Positions 45,410-58,202 of a DNA stretch of 64,000 nucleotides are shown here, piece by piece. Origin of the DNA: Lantana camara (lineage: Eukaryota; Streptophyta; Magnoliopsida; Lamiales; Verbenaceae); NCBI GenBank assembly GCA_037501455.1, contig CM074858.1:42219001-42283000 (forward strand), in the 5' to 3' direction. The position numbers and the translations under genes were made by a program. How positions within the stretch are numbered: position 1 is the stretch's first letter; every line of letters begins with the position of its first letter. Under the pieces are notes generated by a model. The model ran no database searches, was not told the DNA's origin, and saw only the letters and a list, made by a program, of their open reading frames with translations.

Positions 45410-46363
45410 TCACCATGGTAAAATATTGATCTCGACATCAACCTCCACGCCTCCACTTGCATCAACTCGGACCTGTCCTGGAGTCTTGGAATTCCGGCTC
45501 TTTGTAGTCCTTGAATTCTTAGTCCTCGGGTAACTTTTCACCTTATGTCCCGGTTCCCCACACTTGTAACATCTCCCAAGCTTCTTTCGGCAAACTTCTT
45601 CGGTGTGGTTAGGGCCTTGACAATAAGAACATTGAATTATCTCCAATGGAAGAGGTATCGAATCCATCATTGGTGGTTGAAGCTTCTTCTTCTTGGTGTA
45701 GTCGACATCTTGAAGTTCTTGGGTTTCCTCTCGGAACATAGGCCTCTTGTTTGAGTTTAAGCTTGATCCTGGATTATATTCCACCTTAGAAATGTGAAAC
45801 TTCATCTCTTACTTATTCACTTCATCTTGAACCAGTCTTCTAACTTCCTCGGACCATTCATGCACCGGTGAACCTTGAAAAGCTTGTTAAATCTCGTCTC
45901 TACGCCTTTGTATATATCCCCGAACCTTGGAACAATCTTGGTTAGCTTTCGAGTTTTCTAGCTCCATTACAAGATCATCCATCATCTTCACTTCTTGCTC
46001 AAGATCTAGGAATTCTTGAAGTCTTCTAATCAATTCATTGGGAGGGATATACTTATAGCAAAATTCTCGGATAAACCTTTCCCAATGGAGCTCTTCTCCG
46101 GACTTCTTTAAATGTGATTTTATTTCCTTGAACCATTTTGAAGCTTCACCTTGTAGTAAACGGGAAGTGTATCTTACTTTCTCTTCTGAGGTTCCCGAAC
46201 AACTTCCCCAAATCCACAATATCCTGGATAGCCACTCCTCGGCTTCAATACTATCGCCCCCAAGCCACTTCGGTGGATTAAAGCCTTCAAACTCCTTTGA
46301 GGCTGAAGAAACTTGTTTATCTTATCTTCCTTTTGATGATGTATGTTGGTACAAAGAAGCCAT
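45410..46363 (-). pseudogene. Element G gag remnant
   Basis: The start is the ATG at 46363, one base after a pyrimidine-rich TTCTTATCTCAG. The first frame stops after 13 codons. In other frames the capsid blocks follow: FNPPKWLGGDSIEAEEWLSR, LLQGEASKWFKEI and FCYKYIPPNELIRRLQEFLD. A second break separates the nucleocapsid, whose first knuckle (CSYCQGPNHTEEVC) is complete while the second (CYKCGEPGHKVKSY) has lost its last Cys to Tyr. Gag would have packaged the RNA; this copy cannot make a full protein. Confidence 0.85.
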
Positions 46364-46535
46364 CCTGAGATAAGAAAAATGATTCCAAAATATCGATGCA
46401 TGCAGGGTTCAGTACAATCACATACAGATGTAATTAAGCCAAACAATTCAAGTAATTCACGTAAGAGATGAGACTGAATGCAAACAATCACATAATCCTA
46501 AGCCGAACGACCTAGACAAACCTGATACGACGCTA

Positions 46536-46570
46536 GAGCTCGGGTTTTGCAACCCAGAGCTCTGATACCA
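46536..46570 (-). other. Element G primer binding site and adjoining stem
   Basis: The PBS (46559-46570) reads TGGTATCAGAGC on the minus strand, 8 nt from the 5' LTR. GAGCTC plus GGGTT (46536-46546) pair with AACCC and GAGCTC (46551-46562) apart from one bulged A, an 11-bp stem overlapping the PBS end. Confidence 0.9.
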
Positions 46571-46578
46571 CTTACAGA

Positions 46579-49500
46579 TGTAACACCCCGGAGCGGAGGG
46601 CGCCACATCCCTCGCACCATAGGCCAACACGGTTAACGAAATGGGAACTCCGCTCCCGCATTGAACCATAGCGAACGGGTGACAAACAAAAACAACTCTA
46701 GGCTAGGCGGTCTAGACCCTGAACAGAGTGCGCAACAAAATAAACAGAAAGTATGGAAGCTACAGGATCACATAACATAACCAATTACAGACATATAAGC
46801 TTAAAACAAGATATACATAGTGCAACATGCTTTGCCCACCCTGGGCAAAAAGGAATATTCAAAGCTTTAAATTACAACAACATAGCTCATAAGTATTTAT
46901 ACATAGTACCAAAGCGGAAAAGTAAATATGCAAATGCAAGGACTCTACAATGACTCGAACAACTCCCAAGACTCGAAAGACGACCACCGCCTACCCAAAC
47001 ACTCAACTGAGCACCTGCAAAGCTCAAAACAAAGGGGGAAAAGAAAAGAAGCAACGAGGGTCAGCCCTAGAGACTAGTGAGGGGGCTACACACGCACACA
47101 TACGTATAAGTAGGAGCATAGAATATTCAAATCGAAAATGTTCATGAACCGGGTGTGGTTTTTGCACTCCAAAAGGTTTTAACCCGTGATACTATATATA
47201 TAAAGAAAAGTTTAGGGCCAAAGGCCAAAATCAACCAAATTTTATAAATTCAAAGCCATCCCGTTTCACAAACCATAACGGATAAAAAAGCAAAACGTAA
47301 ACGTAACAACACGGCGAGAACGAGTTCTCACACACTTACTCATACCAAAACAAAACTCATAAACAATCCCACCTTTACACCATTGGGGAAGAGAGGTGCC
47401 CCTCTCCGCCCTCCACAGAACGAAACTGATGAACCGGAGGATCCCGCCCGGTTCCTTCGACGGCCAACCTTAAAGTGCTCCGTCGGCATAGAAGAACTAA
47501 GTCTCCCGTGAATGGAGTCGTGTTGATGAGAGAGCCGAGCGACCCCATGGCCGACCCGAGATCACATACCACTTCTCCGGGGCCCAAACTGATCACAGAA
47601 CTCACACACACATCATACAAAGCGTATACTTATCACGAAAAGCTTATCTTGCCAAAACTTAACACAAACACACGCCAACCCTTTTCAAAACAAAAGAACA
47701 AAAATAGCTTACTTATACATAAAAGTATTTTCAATGGATTTATAACAAAAGGGCCAATTCCCGCAAAATACATATCGAACACTTATTTATACCTATATAT
47801 AGTTCGCATGCGGGCTTAAATTACATGTTGGGTTGTAGGTCATAATAGCTAAAAAGAAAGAAACCTTACCTCCGAGAAGCAACGGGAACAAAGGAAGCAA
47901 ACGGACGTCTAAAAGACAACCTCGCCAACCAAGGAACGAACCTAAAGGCAAAGCAAAGACAAAAGACAAACTTAGACTCAATATGAACCACATTAGATGC
48001 TCGGCGGATGCGTATGTATGTTTATGATGCAAAGAATATGAAATGAATCCACATTAGGTCATATAGGAGCATTCGAGGCATATAAGGTCCTATCTCATAA
48101 CCGAGGGCAAAGAATAAACCATAAATTCACGAGATCAAGCTTAACACATCATACAACAAGTTAATCATGCATACACACCATAAACGAGGCAAGAAATATC
48201 AACAAAAAGCAACGAAACGACGAAAGAAACTCCTTCCGGCCATCACCTACTAAGTGTACATGGCCTCGTCCAAAATTCAAAGGAATCGGACACGGCCATG
48301 TCCGGTTTAAATAAAATCAGGACACAAAGTCGAGATCTTGACACGGCCGTGTCATGCGTTCGGCCTGAAAATTTTTTAACGTAGCAAGTCCGAATTTGAG
48401 GGGAAAAAAACAGGGCATTTCGGTTCTTGCTTGAAGGAGTGTCTTAAGCCAATGAAAGCACACTTAACATACATCAATATAACACCAATTCATCATAGAT
48501 TCATGCCATAAAAGAAGCAACAAGTTCAGCCACCAAATATGCAAGAAACAAAGCAAGGAAAGGGGGAAGAAATGCATCAAGTTATCATCCAATTCTCAAG
48601 CATTCATTAATGGCCAATCAATCCTATCTCAACTACCATGAAAGTAGAAGCAATAGATACTTAGGATCATATCATAGGAGCAACATATAATCACCAAAAT
48701 TCAAGGAAACAAGAATGGAAGCAAGAATCATCAAATTCATCCATCTTCTACTATTCACATGCTTGCCAAATCTCATCAACCCACCATGGAAATAAGCTCA
48801 AGAGAACATAAAAGATAGAGGAGAGAGTTTAGATTACAATCATAAACTTACCTTTTGAATTTGAGAAACTTTGGTGGAGATTTGAGCTCAAAATCATCAA
48901 AATGGCCAAAGGGGGTTTTTTTTTCCTTCTCTCATTTCCTTGGAGCTGATCGTTTCTTGTGGAAAAGAGGGAATGGCTCGGTTTTGGCAGCATAAGGGAC
49001 AAGAGAGGGCTTAACTCAAGGTACAAGTCTTGGTTAAAAGCTTGGTTAGGATTTAAGTGGGGTCCACAAAGTAATACTAGGTCAAAAGAGAGCTTTTAGG
49101 CGTAAGGGGCTCGTTTCGGTTGAAAAACGGGGAATCAAATGGGCTTAGGAAAATATAAATCTTGATTCTTCATCTTGCTTTCTTCTTTACGAGTCCAACA
49201 CATCTTTCGGAATTCAAATCCGAATTCCCGAGCTCAAGTTACGCCTTCCGGAACACAAGGTCTTGTGTTCGCTAAAGCTCGTTAGGCCCTTATGTCCCTA
49301 AAACATAAAACGGTTTCAAAACCGTATCAAACGAACTCAAAAACAAGTGACGAACATAAAGACACATTCATAACACATATAAGTCACACGTAGCACGTAA
49401 TCACAAAAATCGAAAACGAAAACAGACACAAACGGGGCAAGAACGAAATAAAGAAGACGAACACGTATAAGTAAATCACATAAGGTCAAATAAGTTTCAA

Positions 49501-49615
49501 TTAATTCAAATATATCACATAGTAAATATAATAAACACATAATTAAATAATTAAAAGCGCACATAGCTCACTCGTAAAGGCGTACCTGGAAAGGTTGGAC
49601 GAGCGGGATGTTACA
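46579..49615 (-). repeat. Element G 5' LTR (right)
   Basis: The 3037-bp LTR matches the left LTR with scattered differences. One palindrome unit plus spacer present at about 42596-42630 on the left is missing here. An inverted AACACAAGG/CTTGTGTT insertion occurs near 49253-49271. Donor-like GT is at 48851-48850. Confidence 0.92.
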
Positions 49616-52564
49616 TGAAGGCGCGACAACGGAGGCAAGTGACTGTAGCAGTCATGTTCGGTGGTTTCCTTCCACTTTTTCCGGTGACCAACTTGGGGAT
49701 TTCGAAGAGCTCGTCGTGTGTAAGTCGATGCCTTTTACGGATTTCGTTTTCGTTCACCGGATTGGAAGTAATTTGACTTTGAAGTTTGTGGGGTTTTCGT
49801 ATTCTTGGACTCAAGATCTAGGACAATTGGCTTGGAATTTTCAGAAATTGATTGAGGATTTAGAACGACATGAAGACTACTTTCTCGGGTATTTTTTTGG
49901 GATTTTTCCGGTGACTTTCGACGGCGGCCTGGCGACTTTTCGGCTGCTCCGGTGGCGGCACTCCGACGACTTTTGGACAGAATATCGGTCTCGACGCGGT
50001 GAGTCCAACGCCACTTTCCGTTCATTAATCTGACATTCGGTTTATTTATTACGAATTATTTTGCATAATTATAATTATTTGAATTAATTGTTTTAAGTGC
50101 AAATAAATTGTTTATTGTTGGTCTGTTGACCGAGATGTATTCCAATCATATTCAAAAATATGTATTGAATGGATTGTGATATGCATGAATGTTTCGATTT
50201 ACAATTTGAATCCCGATGTGATGAATTTATGCTATGTTTTTAGATATGAAGGGGTGTTAGTGTAATATCTAGAAACTAATCTCTTATGTGACTAAATGAA
50301 CTTGAATGATATTTTAGAAGAACGAACATGTTGTGAATTCTCTATATGAATTTGAGACGTTCTCAATGATAAGATTATTGTAAATCGTGTTTCAAATATA
50401 AAATCGAGATACATGAAGGATGCTTGAACAACTTGAGAGTTGATGCATGATAGGAGTTAGAATTGTAATATCTTGATTTACTCTGACTACTCGAAGATGG
50501 TATATTGTGAATTATGGTGAATTGATAATTGTCATGCTTGTAAGTGATTAATTCCTAGTTGAATAATTGTATAAACACTTTAAATGGACAATTATGCTTA
50601 GTAATCAACTAAGGAGATGTATGTGTAATAATTCTAAACTTTTATAAATGACTTAGGGGATGTAAGTGTAATATTTATGAAACTATGAATGTGACTTGAG
50701 CTTGTGTACCAAACATGTTGTAAAGTTGTAAAGTATGATCTTAAGTGAATCAAATGCACTCTTTATTTGTATCAAGAATGCCATCTATGTACAACAACTT
50801 TGTATATTTATATGATCAAGTTGCTCATACTTATGCACTTTATAACTCGACATGAACTTGATGCTTAATTATAATATTATAATTGAACCCTGTGACGTTG
50901 GATGATTTAATATGCATTTTGTGAATACATTGACTTCCTAAGTTGATCTTGCATCTTTGGATATGGAATTGCATGATGGTTGCTTGTAAATATGACCTTG
51001 TTGAGCATTGATATTCCTTCAATGACCATGACACCATATCAAAGCATAACATGAACACTTATGCATAACCACGATCACGTTGAGCAACACCGTGCGTCTT
51101 GTTTAGTTCATATAGAGTCTAAGTCCGGGCTTCTGTATGTTCTGTTTCAGAGTTTGGTGGTGGTGGTGTACCCGAGGTTTAGGAGTGTTTATCCTTCACA
51201 CTCTCAAACTCTATTTTCACGAGGCGAGGTTTAGGATTTTGTATAGTTATGCGACCTAGGGCCATTATATGCTGATTTCTACCCTTGCATGCGAGTATAG
51301 CCTATTATAAATACGTATGTGTTGGATATGATATGTCTATGACCTTGTAAATCAGCTCTGTTTTTGGAAAATTAGATACGAAAGCATATGTAAGCTGTTT
51401 TGAAAAGTTATGTTATGTTATGATCTGTTCTGTTGCGAGTTAGCCATAATATATGGTATCTGTTCTGTTCTATTATGTTATGGATCTGAGGAGCTATGGG
51501 TAAGGAATCCCTGGGACAGTATAGGGCCGTCAGGGCTCGGCCTGTGCATAGTCTCCATTTGAGATATCATTGCGCGACACAGGGAGATCGGGGAGGCATG
51601 ATATCTTGAGCCTTCGGTGTACAGCCGGAGAGGACTCCTGTGCGTTAGCTACCCCTTGAGGGTTTGTCTGTTCTGGATGGTTTGGGGATTGTACATCTCC
51701 TGCATCATTGGTGTGACGGTTGGATTTGATTTTGTATTCTATGTTTTGGTATGTTCTGAGGAGTAAAGGTTGGAAGCTCGTACTTGTCGAGCATGTGATC
51801 TGTTCTGTCGGCGAATCATGAATCGAGATAGAGTTTCTGAAATGTTTTCTAAAAACTTACATATCTATATTTTGGGGTACTTTGGAAATTTCTTTGGTAT
51901 GCAACACCTATCTCCAGTTCATGAGTCGACCCTTCTGATATGTGTTGTGCTTTATATATATATAGTAGGTGTGCGTTAGCCCCCTCACTCAGTCAGTTGA
52001 CTGACCCCCTCATTTTATCTTTTAGTTTGCAGGTTTCCTTTTGGCTTGAGCTAGGCGGAAGTGAGTCTTTTAGTTGGTGTTAAGATGCATTTGTCACATA
52101 CTCTATTTATGTTATGTATTCTTATTTCGCTTTTGGAGATTATGTTTTATGCTCTACTTAGACTTAAACCCGTGTGGGGTTAGTATGCTGGCATTTGGAT
52201 GTAATTAGATATTCTGCTGATACTTATGTTGGTTTATTACGTTGCGATGATTTGAGATTCGGGACAAGGTATCTATACTAGTTGAACCCGTCACCTGTTA
52301 TGTATGCTGATATTCGGGACTAGGTATCTATGCTAGTTGAACTCGTCACTTATTTTGTACGTTGATTTAATTTCTTCCGCTATTTGATGATAATTGTTTA
52401 AATTGCTTCCGCGCTCTGAGTCTGTCGAGTTAGATCCGCCTAGCCTAGTGTGTGAGTTGGTCTTTCGTTCACTTTGATTCGGATTCGGGCATGGACTTTC
52501 CATTTCGTGACCGGGTCTGGGTCTTAGTGCGGGGGATGTGGCATCCTCCGTTTGGGGTGTTACA

Positions 52565-54817
52565 TAATTGGTGATTCTTACGACAAGGTTATAAGATGGG
52601 AGTTCAAGATAGAGATGGAAACTAAACCATGGGTGAAGAGTAGGCATGAATAAGAAATCGAGCCCATCAAGATAATGGAGTGATTGAAGAATTGTGGAGA
52701 AGTCCAAATAGGTCGATGTCAGTCCTCGGTAATGTTTTGAAGACCAACCAGTATGATTCAGAACCTATGCCTCGCTCTTGTGGGGTTTCTATTGGTAGTA
52801 GCTTTACTCCGGTTGAAGGTCGTGTTTTGCCAACTCCTAAGCTTAAAGTCAACGTAGAAGATCTCTTCGCTAGGAATGGAATGTAGAAATCAAATTAGGA
52901 AGAAGTTAAAGAAAGTCAATCAACACGATGAATGCAAACCTAATGAACATAAAGAGACAAAAAGTTCTATCTTCGATCGGATTGGATTTATTTTCCAAAT
53001 CCAAGCTGAATTGTCGTGTTGTGATGTCGAATTGAGAGATATGGAAACGATAAAGAAAGGCAAAGAGCTTTTGGAGGAAATTAGGTGATCAAGTGTAAGC
53101 AATTGGAGAATGAGTCCTTCAACCAATTTGAACTCTTGAGAGTAATTGAAGAAACTTCTATGAAGGTGATAACAATGGTAAAGATGAGGACGATATTTGG
53201 AAAGAAGTCAAAACATCGATCCCATGGGTGTAGAAGAATATGGGTTCAAGAAATCACAATCTCAGACCATGGAGATATACAAGTTTATACAAGAAAAGTT
53301 TTAAGATTGGAAGACCGTGGGAAAACAAGAAATGAACAACAATTCGAGGCGAGCTGGTAATTAGAGAAATGAAGAACAAGTTGTCGAGCTAAAGCTTACC
53401 ACTACGGTGATAGGTGTAATACATTCATGACACGTGCATCATACGTCGCTTTAAATTATTCAAATTCCTCTATTTATATGTGCATTTCTAATTGATATAA
53501 TTGTTCCAATGTGTTGCATATTTAACTATTTGCAAGTGTACCACGTGCATTAGCATCTTAACCCGATATGCATTTTAGTGTTTACTTGATAGGAAGTTCT
53601 TTCACCTCACCTATCAAGCATCATTCCAACCGAGCCACATTCGAATCAAGATAAGGAGAAATAATATGGTTACACAAAAAGCAACAAAATAGAACCGGAG
53701 GTTGGAATTTATGAAGTAGGTTGCTATTCCTACTAATCACTTCAAAGTGTATGTGAATAATATACCGAATAAATCCTCTCACAAGGGTTGCACATTCCAA
53801 GGAAAATGACTTCGGGGGAATAAAGAACTCTGAATAAGGGATAGGTTAATGGATAGAGTCCAACAGGTGAAGCCAGAACTTTTAAGGGGGAGAGCACGAC
53901 CAAGAGACAAACTTGAAATGCAAGGTTGTGCTCAAGGAATTATTTTAGTAGGGACAATGGAAATGCAAACCGTGGAAGATATGAAAGTTCTAATGATGAT
54001 GATAGGAAAAGGAATGAAACGACCTTATTAGTTAAACCTCTGAAGTGGAAGTTAAGCTACCAAATTCGGGTTGAAGATTGCTACGGGGTAATGAAGAGAT
54101 TGGCTTGATCGACATTTATACGAACATAAATCGGATCTTGAATATAATAGAATTATGAAGAAGTTTTTGTTGAACTTTTAGGTCAGTTCTGGAGAAAGAA
54201 AACTGGATCAAAGTATCAGATTCCGTGATGGTGACAATGATGGTAAATTCAACTAAGTACTCAAAGGGTGGTTCGGACGATATAACAAAATAAAATCCTT
54301 AATAAGTCATCAGTCATCTTTCCATGATGACTTGGAAAGCTTTAAGATGAGAAGAATCGAAAAAGGATAATTATTGAAGGACTTGGATCAAACCTCAAGA
54401 ATCATCAAGGAGGTTTTATTTTCGGTTAAAGGACTACATGGGTTGGAACCAAAGGCACGCTTAAAGGCTTAAAGAGAATGAAGGCTCCACTAAAAGATCG
54501 ATTTAAAAATTGGGGAACCGATGGTCGCAACTCGATTTGGAAGGAATTTGTGAGGAAGATGGTGACCGTTATTCTGAAGGTTTATTTGAATTCCAAGAAC
54601 TTTACCAAATTAAAGAAGATAACCGTGGGAGAGGATCAGAATGGAGATCGAGAATTAGGTCAACCAAGGGTCCGCTATCCTTTCACTCAAGCACACACTA
54701 AAGAATGAGAGATAAGTAAGAAATCGATCCACCTAGGGGTCAGATCATCCAACCGCATTACAAACTACCAACGTCAAATCTCATTGCTATGGTGAACGAT
54801 ACATCAAACATCCATGG
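52565..54817 (+). other. Element C internal region 2, right part
   Basis: It continues internal region 2 after E and runs parallel to 27555-29845 of internal 1, with base changes and small indels (a shortened stretch near 53675-53695). Short frames at 52680-52886, 52876-53088 and 53085-53360 correspond to those in internal 1 but differ in stops, so they are not maintained. It is cut at 54817 by F, before the place where the hairpin array would be. Confidence 0.8.
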
Positions 54818-56466
54818 TGTAGTGCCCCTTAACACTACAACCCCGCACCGTAGTACTCCCCGAGTGGATGTGAGACCTAGCACTCGAGAAATACTCCGGC
54901 GAACGGAAAAGACTATACAATACCAGAGTATGAAATTTAAATGCAACGGAAAATAAACTTGAGCAAATAAAAGGGGACAATACATAACAAAGGACATATT
55001 ATTAAGTTGGATAAGTGTTTACAGCAAAAGTTCTGACTTTAGAGAAGAGTGCTTATTGTAAGATGTACATGCACTCGTGATTACTCTAATTGATTGGAAA
55101 GTGACACCTTAAAGCTTCAAGATACCTCTAAGGCGTCGCTGTATAGATTCCTGAAATCATGAATTGAAAGAACAGGAGGGTTAGTCAAAATGACTAAGTG
55201 ACGGGGGGTTTGGGATTTAGGATTATAAGTAAGATTTTTGAAATGTTTTGACCAAGAAACTCTTGGTTTGAAATGTATATACTATATAGTAACAAATAAA
55301 TATATGACAATAATATCCGGTTCATATCAGTTTGAAATAGGAGTAGGGGGAATATAGACTATACTTTTTGGAAAACTTATGAACCGTTTTGAAAATGATT
55401 TTGATGCCCGCAAGCTAGGCGTCTCCAACCTTAATTCCTTAAAAACCAAGAATATTCGTAACGACATTGATCAAGATGTCGTTACTCAGTAAAAAGAAAT
55501 ACAACAATACAATACCATCCTTCTTCCTCCGGTGTCACCTCAGGGAGCTACCCCTAGTGACGATATACATGAATTTGGGAGGGACGTACCTTTTCCCGTC
55601 ACTTGGTGTGGAATAACTAACCTCCAGTTAGACCATCACCAAGATCTAGTTGGCGGCTGGTATAATAGTAGACCTCGGCCCGTGCCTCCCGGACTACTAC
55701 TTCTACCAAGACCACCGGGCCCATAGGAAAAACAATAATTTTGCTTGCAAGACGAGAATATTTACCCGTAAGAAAGTACTAAGTACTTTTCGGGTAAATG
55801 TATGTTTTCAATAATTAACAAGAATTATTTTCCCATAAAGGGAAGGATAACTTGAAAGAAATTCAAGAAATAAAGTAAAGTATTTTATCATGATTTCAGT
55901 TGAAAAGATTTAAAACCCTCACCGGTACCGAGATTTAAGTGGAATTGCGAGGATTCCACTCTTCGATCCTATGTTCGCCTGAAAGTAATAACTACTACTG
56001 GCTTAGAACTAGGTTCTTAGTTCCTAACTAACTAATTACACATAATAGTACAATGAAATAATTAGAGAGGATACACGTTATGTAATGCGTTAAAGATTTC
56101 CCGGTAAACCCTAATTTTACCCGTTTAAGGGAATTTGATTAACAAATTAGGGTTTATGGGATCTTTAACTAATCAAATATTTATCAACCATACTATAATT
56201 CTAATTATAAGGTTTGAAATGAAATTCAAGGTTTAATTTGACAATGTAGGTTATCTTTTGAAAAATATTACATAGTTTATTGATTTTTGGAAAAATTTAG
56301 GAAAAATATTTCTTTAAAAATTCCAAAACTTATTTTATAATTATTTTTGTAATAATTTCAAAATTATAAGTATTTTGGTTCACCAAAAAGTCAAAATTAC
56401 TATTAAAAACATTTACTATTCAATATCATGTGAATTAAACACTTTATAACACAAAATCAAATTCAT

Positions 56467-56508
56467 ACACACACACACATGGATCACGGCACACACATGC
56501 ACACACAC
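56467..56508. repeat. CA-rich microsatellite in the F LTR
   Basis: Interrupted CA runs are repeated identically in the other F LTR at 63823-63864. Confidence 0.85.
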
Positions 56509-57012
56509 ACATCCAAGAACATTATGAACATGTTCTTGAGCTTATTTGAATATTCAAAGAGGGTGTGTAACATGTTCTATCACATTCATATTCATAACAT
56601 AAGATTAAAGCATAATATAGCAAAATATATGAACTTTTTATGAAAAATAATTCTAAATAAATTATTCTTGGCATGAATTTAATCAAACAAGATCATAAGC
56701 ATTTAAATACATAATCACATTATATCATATCATAATTCATGCATATAATTAAATAAAATTCCATAATGTACACACATTGTTATTTAAACTAACAATTATG
56801 CACATATTTCATAAAATAAATTCCTAAAGCATAATTTAATTAATTCTAGACATGCTACTAATATTTCTATACTAAGAACATCATATAAAACATGAGATAA
56901 TAGAAGAAAACATACCTTATAGAGAGAAGAGGGAAAGTGGCGTGAGAATGAGGGGAGGGAGAGAGTGATTTTTGTGTGTTGAATGTGAGGTATAAATGAG
57001 GCTTAAGGGGGG

Positions 57013-57020
57013 TATTTATA
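57013..57020 (-). promoter_or_regulatory. Element F LTR TATA box
   Basis: TATAAATA on the minus strand is followed about 100 nt later by the splice-donor-like site, with a CT-rich leader between. Confidence 0.6.
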
Positions 57021-58165
57021 GGTAGTCATGAGGGGTTTCTAAGCAATAAATGAAAGTTTAAGGGAGATGTGGTTGCCTAAGATTTCAACAAATGTTTGGT
57101 AATTAAGTTGGAGATGTGGTTAAATTATTTCATGAACAAATGCTTGGTAATTAACTAGGAAATGTGGAGAAATTATGCTCATTTGTTTAATTCTTCTAGA
57201 AGGCCATGAGGTCATGGATGATGTCATTTTGATTAAAAATAAATGTAAAAATAATATAAAATTTATTCAAGAGTCGAGGGATAAAATTTTGATGTAGTGA
57301 ATTAATAGTAGAATGAGTGAAAAGTGAGCTTCGTTTTGATTATAAATATGAAATATTTGGAGTTTTTGTTTATAAATTATGAATACTAAAGATGATGAAA
57401 ATCATAAGAAAATTATATAAACGAAGCTATGATAAAGTTTAGAGTTTGGAAAAATCACTATAATGTAGAGGAAAATTCAAGGATCGTTTTAAGTAAAATT
57501 TCGACTATTGATCAAAAGCTAATTGTTTTAAAATAAAATAATGATTTTTAAATAGGAAAATATTTATAAATATGCTAGGGGTGAAATCGAGTTTTCGGTA
57601 AATGCATGAAAATTCATGAAATAATTTGAGGGTCGTTTTGGTTATAATTTTGAATATCAAAAGGTAGATGAATAAGGATTTATTGATGATCGATTCATAA
57701 GCTAGGGTTTTCGCCGGTTTTTGATACTACGGGAGTTAGGATGGGAATTATGGTGTAAGGAGAGTATCACGATCCTCGAAATAATGTGAGGATTCTTTTG
57801 GTTAAAATATTGGGTAGTGAAAGTGTTTCGGGAGATGTAAGAATATTTTTGGGCTGTAAGGGTATTTTCGTAATTTCCAATCTAAAACTGTAGGAATGGG
57901 TTTTGAAGTATAGGAAGGGGTTTTAGGTGCTAGAAAGGAATGAATACTAGAATTCTAGGGTTTTATGCAAAGAGTTTCAAAGTATAAATTAAATAGAGAA
58001 AAGAATTAAATTGACGAACATTTAATTAAATTATAACGTATAGAAACATATAAGTCACATAAAATGCAATGCATGAAGTGAATTATTAAGGATCGAGATT
58101 ATAAACGCTTCCTGAGTTACCCTTTACTTACCTTTCTCAACTTGGCCCTGAGTCGGGCTGTTACA

Positions 58166-58202
58166 ATCTTCCCCCCTTTAAAAGAATCTGTCCTCAGATT
58201 CT
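58166..58202 (-). other. Element F pre-PPT stem-loop and polypurine tract
   Basis: AGAATCTG pairs with CAGATTCT (58183-58190 and 58195-58202) around AGGA on the minus strand, then TTTTAAAGGGGGGAAGAT leads to the LTR. The pol stop codon lies inside the hairpin. Confidence 0.85.

Larger units (their letters stand above)
40823..49615 (-). mobile_element. Element G: chromovirus-like element with decayed gag-pol, nested in E
   Basis: The unit is flanked by perfect TGAAG duplications (40818-40822 and 49616-49620). PBS and PPT place it on the minus strand: 5' LTR on the right (46579-49615), 3' LTR on the left (40823-43886), internal 43887-46578. Gag is recognisable but frameshifted, and pol is reduced to fragments of the early RT. 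With about 2.7 kb internal it is non-autonomous. This is the deepest nesting level here (Tat, C, E, G). The two LTRs differ at scattered bases and by one palindrome unit. Confidence 0.93.
40726..50033 (+). other. Open frame 2 in the E 3' LTR, split by element G, unknown
   Basis: The frame opens at ATG 40726, which overlaps the TGA of the preceding frame, runs 97 nt to the G insertion and continues from 49621 to 50033. Without G and one duplication copy the length is 510 nt, exactly 170 codons including the stop. The second segment contains FPSTFSGDQLGDFEELVVCK and FVFVHRIGSNLTLKFVGFSY, not a family I know. Its last part is the GGTGGCGGC region also present in the 5' LTR, and a consensus GTGAGT donor lies inside the frame near its end. 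The pieces are listed as one broken ORF; function is unknown. Confidence 0.3.
34019..52564 (+). mobile_element. Element E: non-autonomous LTR retrotransposon with nested G
   Basis: The unit starts TGTGACGCCCC, ends GTTACA and has perfect TAATT duplications (34014-34018 and 52565-52569); internal 1 of C shows the empty site. The 5' LTR is 3288 bp. The internal region (37307-39824) has PBS, tandem repeats, a hairpin array and PPT, but no recognisable gag-pol. The 3' LTR is split by G and, after removing G, is about 650 bp longer than the 5' LTR. E is therefore non-autonomous. Its LTR 3' half shares blocks with C, so the two families are related or have exchanged segments. Confidence 0.93.
39825..52564 (+). 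repeat. Element E 3' LTR, interrupted by element G
   Basis: LTR sequence lies at 39825-40822 and 49621-52564, about 3.94 kb against 3.29 kb for the 5' LTR. The extra about 650 bp lies between GAGCTCGACGA near 40433 and the GGTGGCGGC-rich stretch near 49905. It contains two open frames described separately. Donor-like GTGAGT is at 49999-50004, the late stem-loop at 51989-52004, and the LTR ends GTTACA. Confidence 0.9.
20239..54817 (+). mobile_element. Element C: non-autonomous LTR family in LTR-internal-LTR-internal array
   Basis: C shows LTR1 (20239-27146, interrupted by D), internal 1 (27147-30504), LTR2 (30505-33605) and internal 2 (33606-34018 plus 52565-54817, interrupted by E and cut by F). 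Each internal region begins with a spacer and PBS. The left flank falls inside the Tat LTR. No gag or pol motif is visible, so the family depended on proteins from other elements, like a LARD. The tandem layout suggests unequal recombination between two C copies. The right end lies beyond F and outside the window. Confidence 0.85.
54818..58165 (-). repeat. Element F 3' LTR (left)
   Basis: The 3348-bp LTR runs on the minus strand from TGTAACAGCCC to GGGGCACTACA. A TATA box at 57013-57020 is followed by a CT-rich leader and a donor-like AAG|GTATGT (GT at 56915-56914). The late stem-loop TTAGTCA/TGACTAA (55181-55197, 7 bp) precedes TGATTTCAGG. A CA-rich microsatellite lies at 56467-56508. No clear GC palindrome cluster, unlike A-D and G. 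Confidence 0.93.

Noticed and set aside
45121..45465. Hydrophobic minus-strand frame in G as an envelope-like or membrane protein
   Set aside because: No signal peptide, no homology I recognise, and the hydrophobicity follows from a CTTTT-rich strand in a decayed pol region.
55532..55726. 64-codon frame repeated at 62888-63082
   Set aside because: Sits in the F LTR antisense to transcription; identical copies reflect the young LTR pair.
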